A stretch of 64,000 nt of DNA from Paenibacillus marchantiophytorum (GTDB lineage: Bacteria; Bacillota; Bacilli; Paenibacillales; NBRC-103111): the NCBI RefSeq assembly GCF_014640555.1, contig NZ_BMHE01000040.1, positions 1 to 64,000 of the forward strand. Reading direction: 5' to 3'. Positions 24,782 to 32,801 of the stretch are shown here, in pieces. Every line of letters begins with the position of its first letter. Positions within the stretch are counted from its first letter, which is position 1. A model generated the notes under the pieces. That model saw nothing but the letters and a program-made list of their open reading frames with translations, ran no database searches and had not been told where the DNA came from. Both the position numbers and the translations under genes were made by a program.

Positions 24782-24811
24782 TTAACAACCTGCTGGGCAT
24801 TGACATATAGT
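24782..24811 (+). promoter_or_regulatory. Promoter of the 55-residue gene
   Basis: TTAACA (24782-24787), an 18-nt spacer and TATAGT (24806-24811) lie 34 bp upstream of the small gene. Confidence 0.5.
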
Positions 24812-24845
24812 AATAAGCGGGAAACAGAACAAAGGAGTGATTAGG

Positions 24846-25013
24846 ATGGAAACTTGGAAAATGGAGCTAGGCCAAAAAGCCATGGCAGCCGGCATACTGA
24901 AAGACCCACAGTGGCTGGATCGATTGGACGAACCGATGCCTCTGTGGGTCCTATTGGAAATTGCTTTTCAACTTATCGAGAAACTTGATCCGCCAACCGT
25001 CAGTTATGATTGA
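24846..25013 (+). CDS. Small hypothetical protein (55 residues)
   Basis: ATG 24846 is preceded by AAAGGAG at a spacing of about 8 and by a plausible promoter. The product METWKMELGQKAMAAGILKD continues with PQWLDRLDEPMPLWVLLEIA and a helical, amphipathic C-terminus. It is soluble and has no recognised domain. The last 10 bases overlap the end of parC on the other strand. The good translation signals and protein-like composition support a real gene despite its length. It is divergent from a marR gene and may share its control. I do not recognise the family. Confidence 0.7.
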   Translation: METWKMELGQKAMAAGILKDPQWLDRLDEPMPLWVLLEIAFQLIEKLDPPTVSYD

Positions 25014-27445
25014 GGAAAACGCAGGACTTCAATAATCGATTCCGTTTTGGTTACCGGAATCATTTGTTTTCCTTGCGACTTGCGATCTTCCAGAGGAGCT
25101 GTTTCCGTGGAGAAACGCAGCTTCTCGCCATTGCTCATAATCGCTGTAATCAGATAATCCATTTTGACGATAAACGTCCGGATTAAGGCAGCACCGTTAG
25201 GTCTAACACGCTTGCCTTCCTTAAATTCGAAGGTCAGAATACCTTTCCCTCCGCGTCCTTGAATCGGATAGTCGACAACAAGGGAGCGCTTCGCATACCC
25301 GAGGTCCGAGATCACGAGTACTTCCCCTTCATCCCCATAGATCCACTCGGCAGCGACGATTTCGTCGTCGTCCTTGAGCTGGATGCCGCGCACACCCGCG
25401 GCTGCACGGCCCATCGGGTTCACTTCCTCCTCGCGGAAACGGATGCTCATGCCTTGCTTCGTGACCAACAAAATTTCTTTGGTGTTGTCACTTAGATGCA
25501 CATGCAGCACTTCGTCATTCTCACCGATCTTACAAGCTACGATACCGTTAGAACGGTTCGTCATGTATTCTTTCAGCTCGGTTCGCTTCACTTGACCTTT
25601 GCGCGTCACGAACACGAGTGACTTCGTCGGATCATCCAAGCCTTTGACCGGAATCACATTCACAATCCGATCCTCTTTGGCTATCGGTATGACATTCACG
25701 ATCGCTGTGCCGTTTTCCTTCCACTTGTACTCTGGCACTTGATGGACAGGCAATAAGTAATACTGCCCTTTCTTCGTGAAGATCAGCAAATTCTCAATCG
25801 TATTCACATCCAGCAAGAAACGGAGATAATCTCGTTCTTTGAGTCCCGTGTTCTCCAATTCCCCGCCTGAACGCGTGAATGACAGCTTGCTCGTCCGCTT
25901 CAAGTAGCCTTCGTTGGACAGCGTAACCAAGACGTCTTCGGAATTAACCAGAACTTCCAGATTCACCTTCAGTTCCTCGACTTCCCCCTGAATTTCGGAG
26001 CGGCGATCAATCCCATACTTCTTGCGAACTTCGCCCATTTCGTCTTTGATAACGCCCATTAATTTCTTCAAGCTGCCCAGAATGCCGCGCAAATAAGCAA
26101 TCGTCTTCTCGACATCCTTCAACTCTTTTTCCAGCGTTGTTATTTCCAAATTCGTTAAACGATATAATTGCAAAACCAGAATCGCGTCCGCTTGGCGCTC
26201 CGAGAACCCGAACTTGTCGACGAGATTATTTTGAGCATCCTGTCTGTTCTTGGAGGCTTTAATGGTGGCAATCACTTCGTCCAAGATATTAAGTGCTTTC
26301 ACTAGCCCTTCCAGCACATGCGCACGGTCTTCCGCTTTCTCAAGCTCATATTGTGAGCGGAAGGTTACAACTTCCTTCTGATGCGCAATATAGGCTTCTA
26401 GAATCTCACGGAAACCTAATTGTCGCGGCGCTTTATTCACAATCGCAACCATATTGAAGTTATAGGTCACTTGCAAATCTGTTTTCTTCAGCAAATAAGC
26501 TAGAATTCCTTGCGCATCGGCTTCTTTCTTCAACTCAATAACAATTCGCAGTCCATTGCGACCGCTTTCGTCACGGACTTCTGCGATGCCTTCGATTTTC
26601 TTCTCAAGTCGAATGTTCTCCATCGCCGTAACAAGACGTGATTTGACCACTTGATAAGGAATCTCTGTAATGACAAGCTGTTGTCTGCCGCCGCGCATAT
26701 CTTCAATCGCCGTCTTGGAGCGAATATGAATGCGGCCCTTGCCCGTGCGGTAAGCTTCACGTATGCCTTCTTCGCCCATGATAATGCCCGAAGTCGGGAA
26801 GTCAGGTCCCTTCACGATCTCCATCAACTCTTCAACCGTAATCTCCGGTTTATCAATCATGGCTGTGCATGCATCGATAATTTCACGCAGATTATGCGGT
26901 GGAATTTCGGTAGCAAAACCAGCAGAGATGCCGCTCACACCGTTAACCAGCAAATTCGGATAACGTGCCGGGAGTACGACAGGCTCCTTCGTGGAGTTAT
27001 CAAAATTATCTTTGAACATTACCGTGCGTTTCTCAATATCACGCAGCAGTTCCATCGCAATTTCCGAGAGACGAGCCTCCGTATAACGCATGGCTGCCGG
27101 CGGATCGTCATCGAGGGAACCCCAGTTGCCATGCCCGTCGACAAGTGTATGCCCCATTTTCCAGGGCTGAGCCATACGCACCATGCCGTCATAAATAGAC
27201 GCATCGCCGTGCGGATGGTAGTTCCCCATCACATCACCGACCGTTTTGGCCGATTTGCGGTACGGTTTATCCGGGGTATTCCCCGAATCATACATCGCAT
27301 ATAGAACGCGTCGTTGTACAGGTTTCAAGCCGTCCCTTACATCCGGGATCGCACGATCCTGGATAATATATTTGGAATAACGCCCGAAGCGATCGCCAAC
27401 GATCTCCTCCAGAAAGGCTGGTAAAAATTCTTCTAACATGCTCAA
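25004..27445 (-). CDS. parC: DNA topoisomerase IV subunit A
   Basis: 813 residues. Type IIA topoisomerase A subunit: DRFGRYSKYIIQDRAIPDVR at the N-terminus, the quinolone-resistance region GNYHPHGDASIYDGMVRMAQ with Ser and the acidic partner replaced by Tyr-Asp as in the wild-type pattern, and the catalytic Tyr in AAMRYTEARLS. A long coiled-coil gate and a beta-pinwheel C-terminal domain follow; only a degenerate GyrA-box-like QGRGGKG is present, which with the parE neighbour argues for ParC rather than GyrA. With ParE it decatenates daughter chromosomes. The start is TTG 27445 or ATG 27439: GGTGA is better spaced for the TTG. It follows parE by 24 bp. Confidence 0.93.
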   Translation of the reverse strand: MSMLEEFLPAFLEEIVGDRFGRYSKYIIQDRAIPDVRDGLKPVQRRVLYAMYDSGNTPDKPYRKSAKTVGDVMGNYHPHGDASIYDGMVRMAQPWKMGHTLVDGHGNWGSLDDDPPAAMRYTEARLSEIAMELLRDIEKRTVMFKDNFDNSTKEPVVLPARYPNLLVNGVSGISAGFATEIPPHNLREIIDACTAMIDKPEITVEELMEIVKGPDFPTSGIIMGEEGIREAYRTGKGRIHIRSKTAIEDMRGGRQQLVITEIPYQVVKSRLVTAMENIRLEKKIEGIAEVRDESGRNGLRIVIELKKEADAQGILAYLLKKTDLQVTYNFNMVAIVNKAPRQLGFREILEAYIAHQKEVVTFRSQYELEKAEDRAHVLEGLVKALNILDEVIATIKASKNRQDAQNNLVDKFGFSERQADAILVLQLYRLTNLEITTLEKELKDVEKTIAYLRGILGSLKKLMGVIKDEMGEVRKKYGIDRRSEIQGEVEELKVNLEVLVNSEDVLVTLSNEGYLKRTSKLSFTRSGGELENTGLKERDYLRFLLDVNTIENLLIFTKKGQYYLLPVHQVPEYKWKENGTAIVNVIPIAKEDRIVNVIPVKGLDDPTKSLVFVTRKGQVKRTELKEYMTNRSNGIVACKIGENDEVLHVHLSDNTKEILLVTKQGMSIRFREEEVNPMGRAAAGVRGIQLKDDDEIVAAEWIYGDEGEVLVISDLGYAKRSLVVDYPIQGRGGKGILTFEFKEGKRVRPNGAALIRTFIVKMDYLITAIMSNGEKLRFSTETAPLEDRKSQGKQMIPVTKTESIIEVLRFPQS

Positions 27446-27469
27446 CTTTCAGTCACCACTCTTTTTGGT

Positions 27470-29437
27470 CTACTCTACATATTCGGTAAAATCGACATTC
27501 TCGATAATCCAACGCTTACGCGGGTCTACTTTATCACCCATCAAAGTTGTTACACGACGCTCAGCTTTCGCTGCATCCTCAATCTGAACTTGCAGGAGTG
27601 TCCGGCTCTCCGGATTCATCGTAGTTTCCCACAGCTGATCGGGATTCATCTCGCCGAGTCCCTTGTAACGCTGTAATTCCGTATTCTTGCCTAATTCTTT
27701 GACAACTACTTGCAATTGTTCATCGGTCCATGCATATCGATGTCCGCCATTCTTGCCTTTTCGGGTCACTTTGAATAAAGGAGGCTGGGCGATATATACT
27801 TTCCCGGCATCAATCATAGGCTTCATATAACGGTAAAAGAACGTCAACAGCAGCACTTGAATGTGTGCGCCGTCGGTGTCTGCATCCGTCATAATAATAA
27901 TCTTGCCGTAATTCATCTCATCTAATTCAAACTCAGAGCCGACTCCAGCGCCAATGGCCGAAATAATAGCCTTGTACTCTTCATTTTTCATGATGTCGAG
28001 CAGCTTGGCTTTCTCCGGATTCATCGGTTTTCCTTTGAGCGGCAGAATCGCTTGATGCTTGGAATCACGTCCTTGCTTCGCAGATCCGCCGGCAGAATCG
28101 CCTTCCACGACAAACAATTCATTGCGCTGCAAATCTTTGGACTGAGCTGGCGTCAGCTTGCCGTTCAGGTTCGAGCTTTCACTCTTGCCTTTCTTGCCGC
28201 TGCGTATTTCTTCGCGGGCTTTGCGGGCTGCTTCCCGCGCCTTGGACGCTTGTACCGCTTTGCGCAGCATCATTTGGGCGATCTGGGGATTTTCCTCCAG
28301 AAACACCGTCATTTTGTCCGTCACAATCGCATCCACAACACTTCGTGCAATAGCGCTTCCAAGCTGATCCTTGGTCTGGCCAACGAATTCGACATCGCCC
28401 ATCTTGATATTGATAACAACCATCATGCCTTCACGAAGATCGGTACCATCCAAGTTCTTCTCTTTTTCTTTGAGAATTCCTGCTTTACGGGCATATTCAT
28501 TCATGACACGCGTATAAGCCGTCTTGAATCCTGTCTCATGCGTACCGCCGCCGCGGGTCGGGATCGCATTCACGAAAGAGGCAATCGTTTCGGTATACCC
28601 ATCGTTGTACTGCAAGGCCACTTCGACTTCAATGTCATCTTTCTCGGACGCAAAATGGATGACAGGGTGCAGCACCGTTTTCTCTTCATTCAAAAACTCA
28701 ACGAATTGGCTTGCTCCGCCTTCATACTGGAAAGAATCCAGCTTGTCAGTCCGTTCGTCCTTCAGATTGACCAAAAGACCTGAATTCAAGAAAGCGATCT
28801 CTTGCAACCGTTCAGCCAGCGTATCGTAACTGATCGTTGTTCCGCCTTGGAAGACCCGCTTGTCAGGCTTGAACGTTACTTTGGTTCCCGTACGATTCGT
28901 ATTCCCGATTACGTCAAGGCCTGTTACTGCCTCCCCGACATGCTCGATTCCCTTATCATCAACCCAGTATTCAAAGCGCATTTTATGCACCTTGCTATCC
29001 CGGTAGATTTCCACCTCAAGCCACTCCGACAACGCATTGGTAACGGAAGCACCTACGCCATGCAACCCACCTGATTTCTTGTAACCGGAACCGCCAAATT
29101 TACCTCCGGCATGTAGAATGGTGTAGACAACCTGCGGTGTAGGAACACCTGTCTTATGCATACCTGTAGGAATTCCACGACCGTTATCCTGCACCGTAAT
29201 GGACTGATCTTTATGTATCGTGACTGAAATTTTGGAGCAATGCTTGGCCAAATGCTCATCGACGGCATTGTCCACGATCTCCCATATCAAATGATGTAAG
29301 CCGGAAGCACTGGTACTGCCGATATACATCCCCGGTCTTTTGCGAACCGCGACAAGACCTTCGAGAACCTGTATATCATCCACATCATAATCCGATGTTG
29401 GGGCTTTTCCATTCGCAAATTCTAGCTGCTCAGTCAT
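27470..29437 (-). CDS. parE: DNA topoisomerase IV subunit B
   Basis: 655 residues. GHKL ATPase domain with EIVDNAVDEHLA, DNGRGIPTGMHK and GLHGVGASVTNALS, transducer domain, then the Toprim domain with VVEGDSAGGSAKQGRDSKHQ and MTDADTDGAHIQ, and the C-terminal RYKGLGEMNPDQLWETTMNP. It supplies the ATP-driven gate for ParC. AAAGGAGG lies 6 nt before ATG 29437, a strong site. It is the first gene of parE-parC. Upstream lies a hairpin at 29461-29493 and the end of an ABC transporter gene, so a promoter should be in the 65-bp gap or further upstream; none is obvious. Confidence 0.95.
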   Translation of the reverse strand: MTEQLEFANGKAPTSDYDVDDIQVLEGLVAVRKRPGMYIGSTSASGLHHLIWEIVDNAVDEHLAKHCSKISVTIHKDQSITVQDNGRGIPTGMHKTGVPTPQVVYTILHAGGKFGGSGYKKSGGLHGVGASVTNALSEWLEVEIYRDSKVHKMRFEYWVDDKGIEHVGEAVTGLDVIGNTNRTGTKVTFKPDKRVFQGGTTISYDTLAERLQEIAFLNSGLLVNLKDERTDKLDSFQYEGGASQFVEFLNEEKTVLHPVIHFASEKDDIEVEVALQYNDGYTETIASFVNAIPTRGGGTHETGFKTAYTRVMNEYARKAGILKEKEKNLDGTDLREGMMVVINIKMGDVEFVGQTKDQLGSAIARSVVDAIVTDKMTVFLEENPQIAQMMLRKAVQASKAREAARKAREEIRSGKKGKSESSNLNGKLTPAQSKDLQRNELFVVEGDSAGGSAKQGRDSKHQAILPLKGKPMNPEKAKLLDIMKNEEYKAIISAIGAGVGSEFELDEMNYGKIIIMTDADTDGAHIQVLLLTFFYRYMKPMIDAGKVYIAQPPLFKVTRKGKNGGHRYAWTDEQLQVVVKELGKNTELQRYKGLGEMNPDQLWETTMNPESRTLLQVQIEDAAKAERRVTTLMGDKVDPRKRWIIENVDFTEYVE

Positions 29438-29460
29438 TGAAGCCCTCCTTTTTTATATAT

Positions 29461-29493
29461 AGGGAGCTTTGAAGCCATTCAAAGACTCTCCTC
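29461..29493. other. Hairpin between ABC permease gene and parE
   Basis: CTTTGAA and TTCAAAG are perfect arms with a 5-nt loop (AGCCA region), extended outward by partly matching AGGGAG/CTCTCCT. No T run follows on the minus strand, so it is not a typical terminator; it could be an RNA stability or regulatory element. Confidence 0.4.
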
Positions 29494-29502
29494 TTTTATC
29501 CA

Positions 29503-30495
29503 TTAATTCAAAACATCTTTGCGCGAGAAAACGGTAAATGAAACAATCAGCGAGACCAGTGCCCATACACTCAATACACTGAGCGAGAACGTCAAATCCA
29601 TACCTTTGATAGGCGGAAAGCCTCCGGTCAAATACTTGGTTAAGTCCAAATTAACCATAAACAAATATTTCGCGGTTTCCCAGGAAGACACCATGTTCGA
29701 AAGGATTGTGCCTGAAATTAGCACGGCTAGCATGACCCCCATACCAGCGGCTGTAGAACGGATTAACACCGAAAGCATCAATGACATCAAGGCGACCACA
29801 ACGGCGGAGAACCAGACAAGCCCGAACTCCATCAGAAGGAAGAACCATTGATCTACCGCACGAACCAGACTAAAGTCCACATCTGATCCTGTTAGCTGAA
29901 TTCCGGTAAATACAGGCATCGTCCAGCCATTATAGCCAAAGACAACCCCCGAAATTAAGTAACTGAGCACGCCCGTGGACAGGACGGTTAGCGAAGTAAA
30001 GAAGACGACTGTAATTAATTTACTCAATAGGATTTTCCATCGCCGGACGGGTCTTGTCAACAATAATTTAATAGTCCCCGTAGAATGCTCCGACGATACG
30101 ATGTCTGCGGAAATCACCATGATGATCAATGGAATGAATAATCCGACAGCATTTTTCACAAATTCACGGGTAAATGTCACCGCATTCGGTGAACTTGGAT
30201 CGACATTTTTATCTAAATAATAGTTAGCTACCTGAATCTGAACACGCAGCTGCTGCTTCCACTCATCCGGTGTTCTTGCTGAGCCTAAACGCTTCTCCCA
30301 GTCCGCAATCTTCTGGCGTTGGTCCGCTTTCCAATCGGTCGTCCCGAATTGTTTCTGTGTATTTTGAGCCACACGCATCTGGGCATATGTGAACATAGGG
30401 ATTAGCGCAAGCAGGATAAGTAAGATGACATAAAAGCGTTTTTTCTTAATCATTTTTATACATTCATTTTTGACAAGATCCACCAAAATACGCAA
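29503..30495 (-). CDS. ABC-2 type transporter permease
   Basis: About 330 residues, with six hydrophobic segments: one near the N-terminus (FYVILLILLALIPMFTYAQM), a soluble loop (about 60-120), then a group from NAVGLFIPLIIMVISADIVS, with VSSEHSTGTIKLLLTRPVRR as the typical coupling region of ABC-2 permeases, to a C-terminal helix. The start is uncertain: TTG 30495 has AAGG 8 nt upstream, while GTG 30504 lies right against its possible site. The ATPase gene ends 15 bp upstream, so the two make one two-component transporter. Substrate is unknown; such pairs often give resistance to lantibiotics or move lipids. Confidence 0.88.
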   Translation of the reverse strand: MRILVDLVKNECIKMIKKKRFYVILLILLALIPMFTYAQMRVAQNTQKQFGTTDWKADQRQKIADWEKRLGSARTPDEWKQQLRVQIQVANYYLDKNVDPSSPNAVTFTREFVKNAVGLFIPLIIMVISADIVSSEHSTGTIKLLLTRPVRRWKILLSKLITVVFFTSLTVLSTGVLSYLISGVVFGYNGWTMPVFTGIQLTGSDVDFSLVRAVDQWFFLLMEFGLVWFSAVVVALMSLMLSVLIRSTAAGMGVMLAVLISGTILSNMVSSWETAKYLFMVNLDLTKYLTGGFPPIKGMDLTFSLSVLSVWALVSLIVSFTVFSRKDVLN

Positions 30496-30510
30496 TTCTC
30501 TCACCTTCCC

Positions 30511-31476
30511 CTATTGAATGGTTTCACCTTCGGTTAGGCTCAAGAACAAATCTTCCAGCGTAGGATTTTTGATTTCTACAGCAAAGAGGCTAATTCCTGC
30601 TTCCATCAATTGCCGACTTAGCGCGGGAACATGTTCTTGGTCCATCTGAGTTACGATTGGTTTGCCCAATGTTCGTGCATGTGCGGAAGCTTCCTGTTCC
30701 ACTTGCTCAACCGCATGTACGAGCGGTGACGCAAGTAGAAGCCCCTCAGCTTGTTCAGCCGGAGACACAGTCCAGATCACTTTACCGCCTTGTGCAATCA
30801 AATCCTGAACAGCGCCGACTTGAATCACCTCGCCATGGCTAATAATCGCCACCCGGTCACACATTTGCTGAATTTCACTAAGCAGATGGCTGGACACAAA
30901 CAAACTCAACCCATCTGCGGCCAGCCGCTGAATGAATTCCCTCATTTCCTTAATGCCTTGAGGATCCAGACCATTCGTAGGCTCGTCCAATATCAATAAG
31001 CTGGGGCGCCCGAGCAGTGCCTGGGCAATCCCCAAGCGCTGACGCATACCCAGTGAGTAAGTGCGTACTTTATCATGAATCCGTTGATCCATCGAGACAA
31101 TCTCGACAACCTCCTGGATTCGCTGCTGATCCACATCCGGCAGCATTCTGGCGAAATGCTCTAAATTCTCCCAACCGGTTAGATACGAATATAACTCTGG
31201 ATTCTCAACAATACAACCCACTTGACGCATTGCTTGATCGTGCTGCTTATGCACGTCAAACCCGCAGATCTGGATCGACCCCTCTGTCGGACGAATTAAA
31301 TCGACCAACATTCGAATCGTGGTCGTTTTGCCTGATCCATTCGGGCCTAAGAAACCAAAAATCTCACCCGCATACACATCGAAAGATATTCCTTTGATAA
31401 TCTCTTTGTTTTTGATCTTTTTCTTCACATTCTTGACCGACAAAACCGTTGTTGGTGCTGCACCTGATCCGTTCAT
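30511..31476 (-). CDS. ABC transporter ATP-binding protein
   Basis: 321 residues. Walker A GPNGSGKTT, Q-loop in GCIVENPELYSYLTGWENL, signature YSLGMRQRLGIAQAL, Walker B LLILDEPTNGLDP and switch His in SSHLLSEI are all intact. The C-terminal extension (about 220-321) resembles the DrrA/CcmA group. It powers the ABC-2 permease encoded next. AGGGGG lies upstream of ATG 31476. A GDSL esterase gene ends 12 bp before the start, so esterase, ATPase and permease may be one transcript. Confidence 0.93.
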   Translation of the reverse strand: MNGSGAAPTTVLSVKNVKKKIKNKEIIKGISFDVYAGEIFGFLGPNGSGKTTTIRMLVDLIRPTEGSIQICGFDVHKQHDQAMRQVGCIVENPELYSYLTGWENLEHFARMLPDVDQQRIQEVVEIVSMDQRIHDKVRTYSLGMRQRLGIAQALLGRPSLLILDEPTNGLDPQGIKEMREFIQRLAADGLSLFVSSHLLSEIQQMCDRVAIISHGEVIQVGAVQDLIAQGGKVIWTVSPAEQAEGLLLASPLVHAVEQVEQEASAHARTLGKPIVTQMDQEHVPALSRQLMEAGISLFAVEIKNPTLEDLFLSLTEGETIQ

Positions 31477-31488
31477 CTACATCGCCCC

Positions 31489-32304
31489 CTATTTCAAAAT
31501 TTGTACGATTCGATCAGCAATTCGTTCATATCCGTCACCATTGGGATGAAAATGATCGGCCGATGACAAATATTTGATCAAATTTTGTTCAAATAAATCA
31601 TAGGTAGGGACAATCACCATTTGTGGATACTGATTCGTCAATTCGAATACACGGTTATTCCAGCGCTGTACGATTAATGAACCTTCTTTTTTCGGATCCA
31701 AATCAAGGAAAGGATGATATAAACCGACATAGAGCACGGTAGCTTTAGGATTCGCTTGGTTAATCGCCTTTAGAATCTTGTCCATCTGGAGTAAGGCAGG
31801 CCCCAAACGTTTCTCAGCCGCTTCAGGATTAAATTCAGTCTGATTTTCACCGCTAAAAAGACCTTCCCCACCGGCAAAAATATCATTCCCGCCGATCGTC
31901 AGCAAAATAATATCCGCTTGAGCGAGTGCATCTTGCGTCTTTTTGAGCATAAGATCCTGCAACAACTGATCGCTCTTATAGCCTGGAATCGCTAAATTAT
32001 TAAGCACAAATACCGGTTTGCCTGTTTCTTTCTCCAGCTTCTCGCGAACACGGCCTACATACCCTTTGCCAGTATTATCGCCGGTTCCAGCTGTTAGAGA
32101 ATCACCGAGTGCAACAATTTGCAATTTGCTTCGACTTTCAATCATCGTTTCTTTTTTGGGAGCTGCTGTAACAATGTTAAGATCCCCGGATGCTTTCGGG
32201 AACCATATCTGATTCGCCGCATATGCAAAACCTACAGCGAAAACAATCGTGGAAATGGATGCGGTTAGGCCAATTGCCCCCCAGATGTAACGAGTTGATC
32301 TCAA
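31489..32304 (-). CDS. Secreted or membrane-anchored GDSL-family esterase/lipase (SGNH hydrolase)
   Basis: 271 residues from TTG 32304, chosen because GGAGGGG lies 6 nt upstream; the frame runs on to 32373 without support. One N-terminal membrane helix (GAIGLTASISTIVFAVGFAY) may be a signal or anchor. The SGNH motifs are in order: block I IVALGDSLTAGTGDN with the nucleophile Ser, block II Gly in NLAIPGYKSDQ, block III IGGNDIF and block V HPNGDGY with the Asp/His positions. The group includes Bacillus YpmR and acts on lipids or acylated sugars; the substrate is not known. It leads a possible operon with the ABC-2 transporter. Confidence 0.88.
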   Translation of the reverse strand: MRSTRYIWGAIGLTASISTIVFAVGFAYAANQIWFPKASGDLNIVTAAPKKETMIESRSKLQIVALGDSLTAGTGDNTGKGYVGRVREKLEKETGKPVFVLNNLAIPGYKSDQLLQDLMLKKTQDALAQADIILLTIGGNDIFAGGEGLFSGENQTEFNPEAAEKRLGPALLQMDKILKAINQANPKATVLYVGLYHPFLDLDPKKEGSLIVQRWNNRVFELTNQYPQMVIVPTYDLFEQNLIKYLSSADHFHPNGDGYERIADRIVQILK

Positions 32305-32346
32305 TGAAGTCCCCTCCTGCGAATAAATGGCATAATTCACTCTAAG

Positions 32347-32374
32347 AGTATAGCTTCTTGCCTCATTTTGCAAA
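32347..32374 (-). promoter_or_regulatory. Promoter of the GDSL esterase gene
   Basis: Minus strand: TTTGCA (32374-32369), 16-nt spacer, TATACT (32352-32347), about 43 bp before the TTG start. Confidence 0.5.
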
Positions 32375-32431
32375 CGTTACAATTCAGATCCGTTCAAAAA
32401 GAGATCGTTCGTTCGCGCTTATCGTATTATA

Positions 32432-32452
32432 AACCTAGCCTGCGGCTAGGTT
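32432..32452. repeat. CCTAGCC hairpin next to repeat B
   Basis: AACCTAGCC-TGC-GGCTAGGTT is a perfect 9-bp stem with a 3-nt loop. Nearly the same hairpin heads each repeat A copy (about 11284, 53612 and 53916). Here it lies 38 bp from repeat B, so the hairpin is common to both repeat families. Confidence 0.65.
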
Positions 32453-32489
32453 CTTGGACATTTGGGCGAGGGGATGAATAGGCACGCGC

Positions 32490-32727
32490 ATCTAGCGGAT
32501 CCTAGTACCCTTTGGGCTTTGCAATGACAGTGAGCGTCGTGTGAAAAGGAACTCTGATCCGCTAACTGGCGGGAAATGGGGTAAACGTAGCATGAAAGGG
32601 AACTGAGAGCCGCTATGTAAGCGGAATCTGCTGTTTCCAACCGGGAAATGGTGCAATAGCGGATCGTAGTTCCCTCTGGCGTGGAATATAGCGGTTTTCA
32701 GAATTATAGCGCACTGTAGTTCCCTCA
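32490..32727. repeat. Dispersed repeat B, copy 2
   Basis: About 238 bp between two minus-strand genes, close to identical to the copy at 53286-53524 (roughly nine bases in ten by eye). Motifs in order: TAGCGGATCCTAGTACCC, AAAAGGAACTCTGATCCGCT, AAAGGGAACTGAGAGCCGCT, ATAGCGGATCGTAGTTCCCT and GCGCACTGTAGTTCCCTC. The first two pair into a stem of about 19 bp and the third and fourth into another, so the element can fold as two large hairpins. It has no transposase and no conserved protein; matching minus-strand frames in the two copies only reflect DNA identity. Confidence 0.78.
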
Positions 32728-32752
32728 AGCTCGCGATCATGACACATTTTGC

Positions 32753-32792
32753 TAAAAAAAGCCGATTAACCGCCATAGCAGCTAATCGACTT
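32753..32792 (-). terminator. Terminator of the second ABC exporter operon
   Basis: Minus strand: AAGTCGATTA and TAATCGGCTT with a T7 run, 10 bp after the stop codon of the ABC gene. Confidence 0.85.
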
Positions 32793-32801
32793 CCGCTTGC
32801 T

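Noticed and set aside
26651..27304. Plus-strand frame of 217 codons
   Set aside because: Antisense to parC, with His/Arg-rich composition typical of a shadow frame.
28052..28783. Plus-strand frame of 243 codons
   Set aside because: Lies fully antisense to parE, which has all catalytic motifs; no start signals.
32446..32640. Minus-strand frame in repeat B, with a look-alike at 53221-53436
   Set aside because: The two translations resemble each other only because the DNA repeat is nearly identical; they lack ribosome sites and protein-like composition and start and end at different places.
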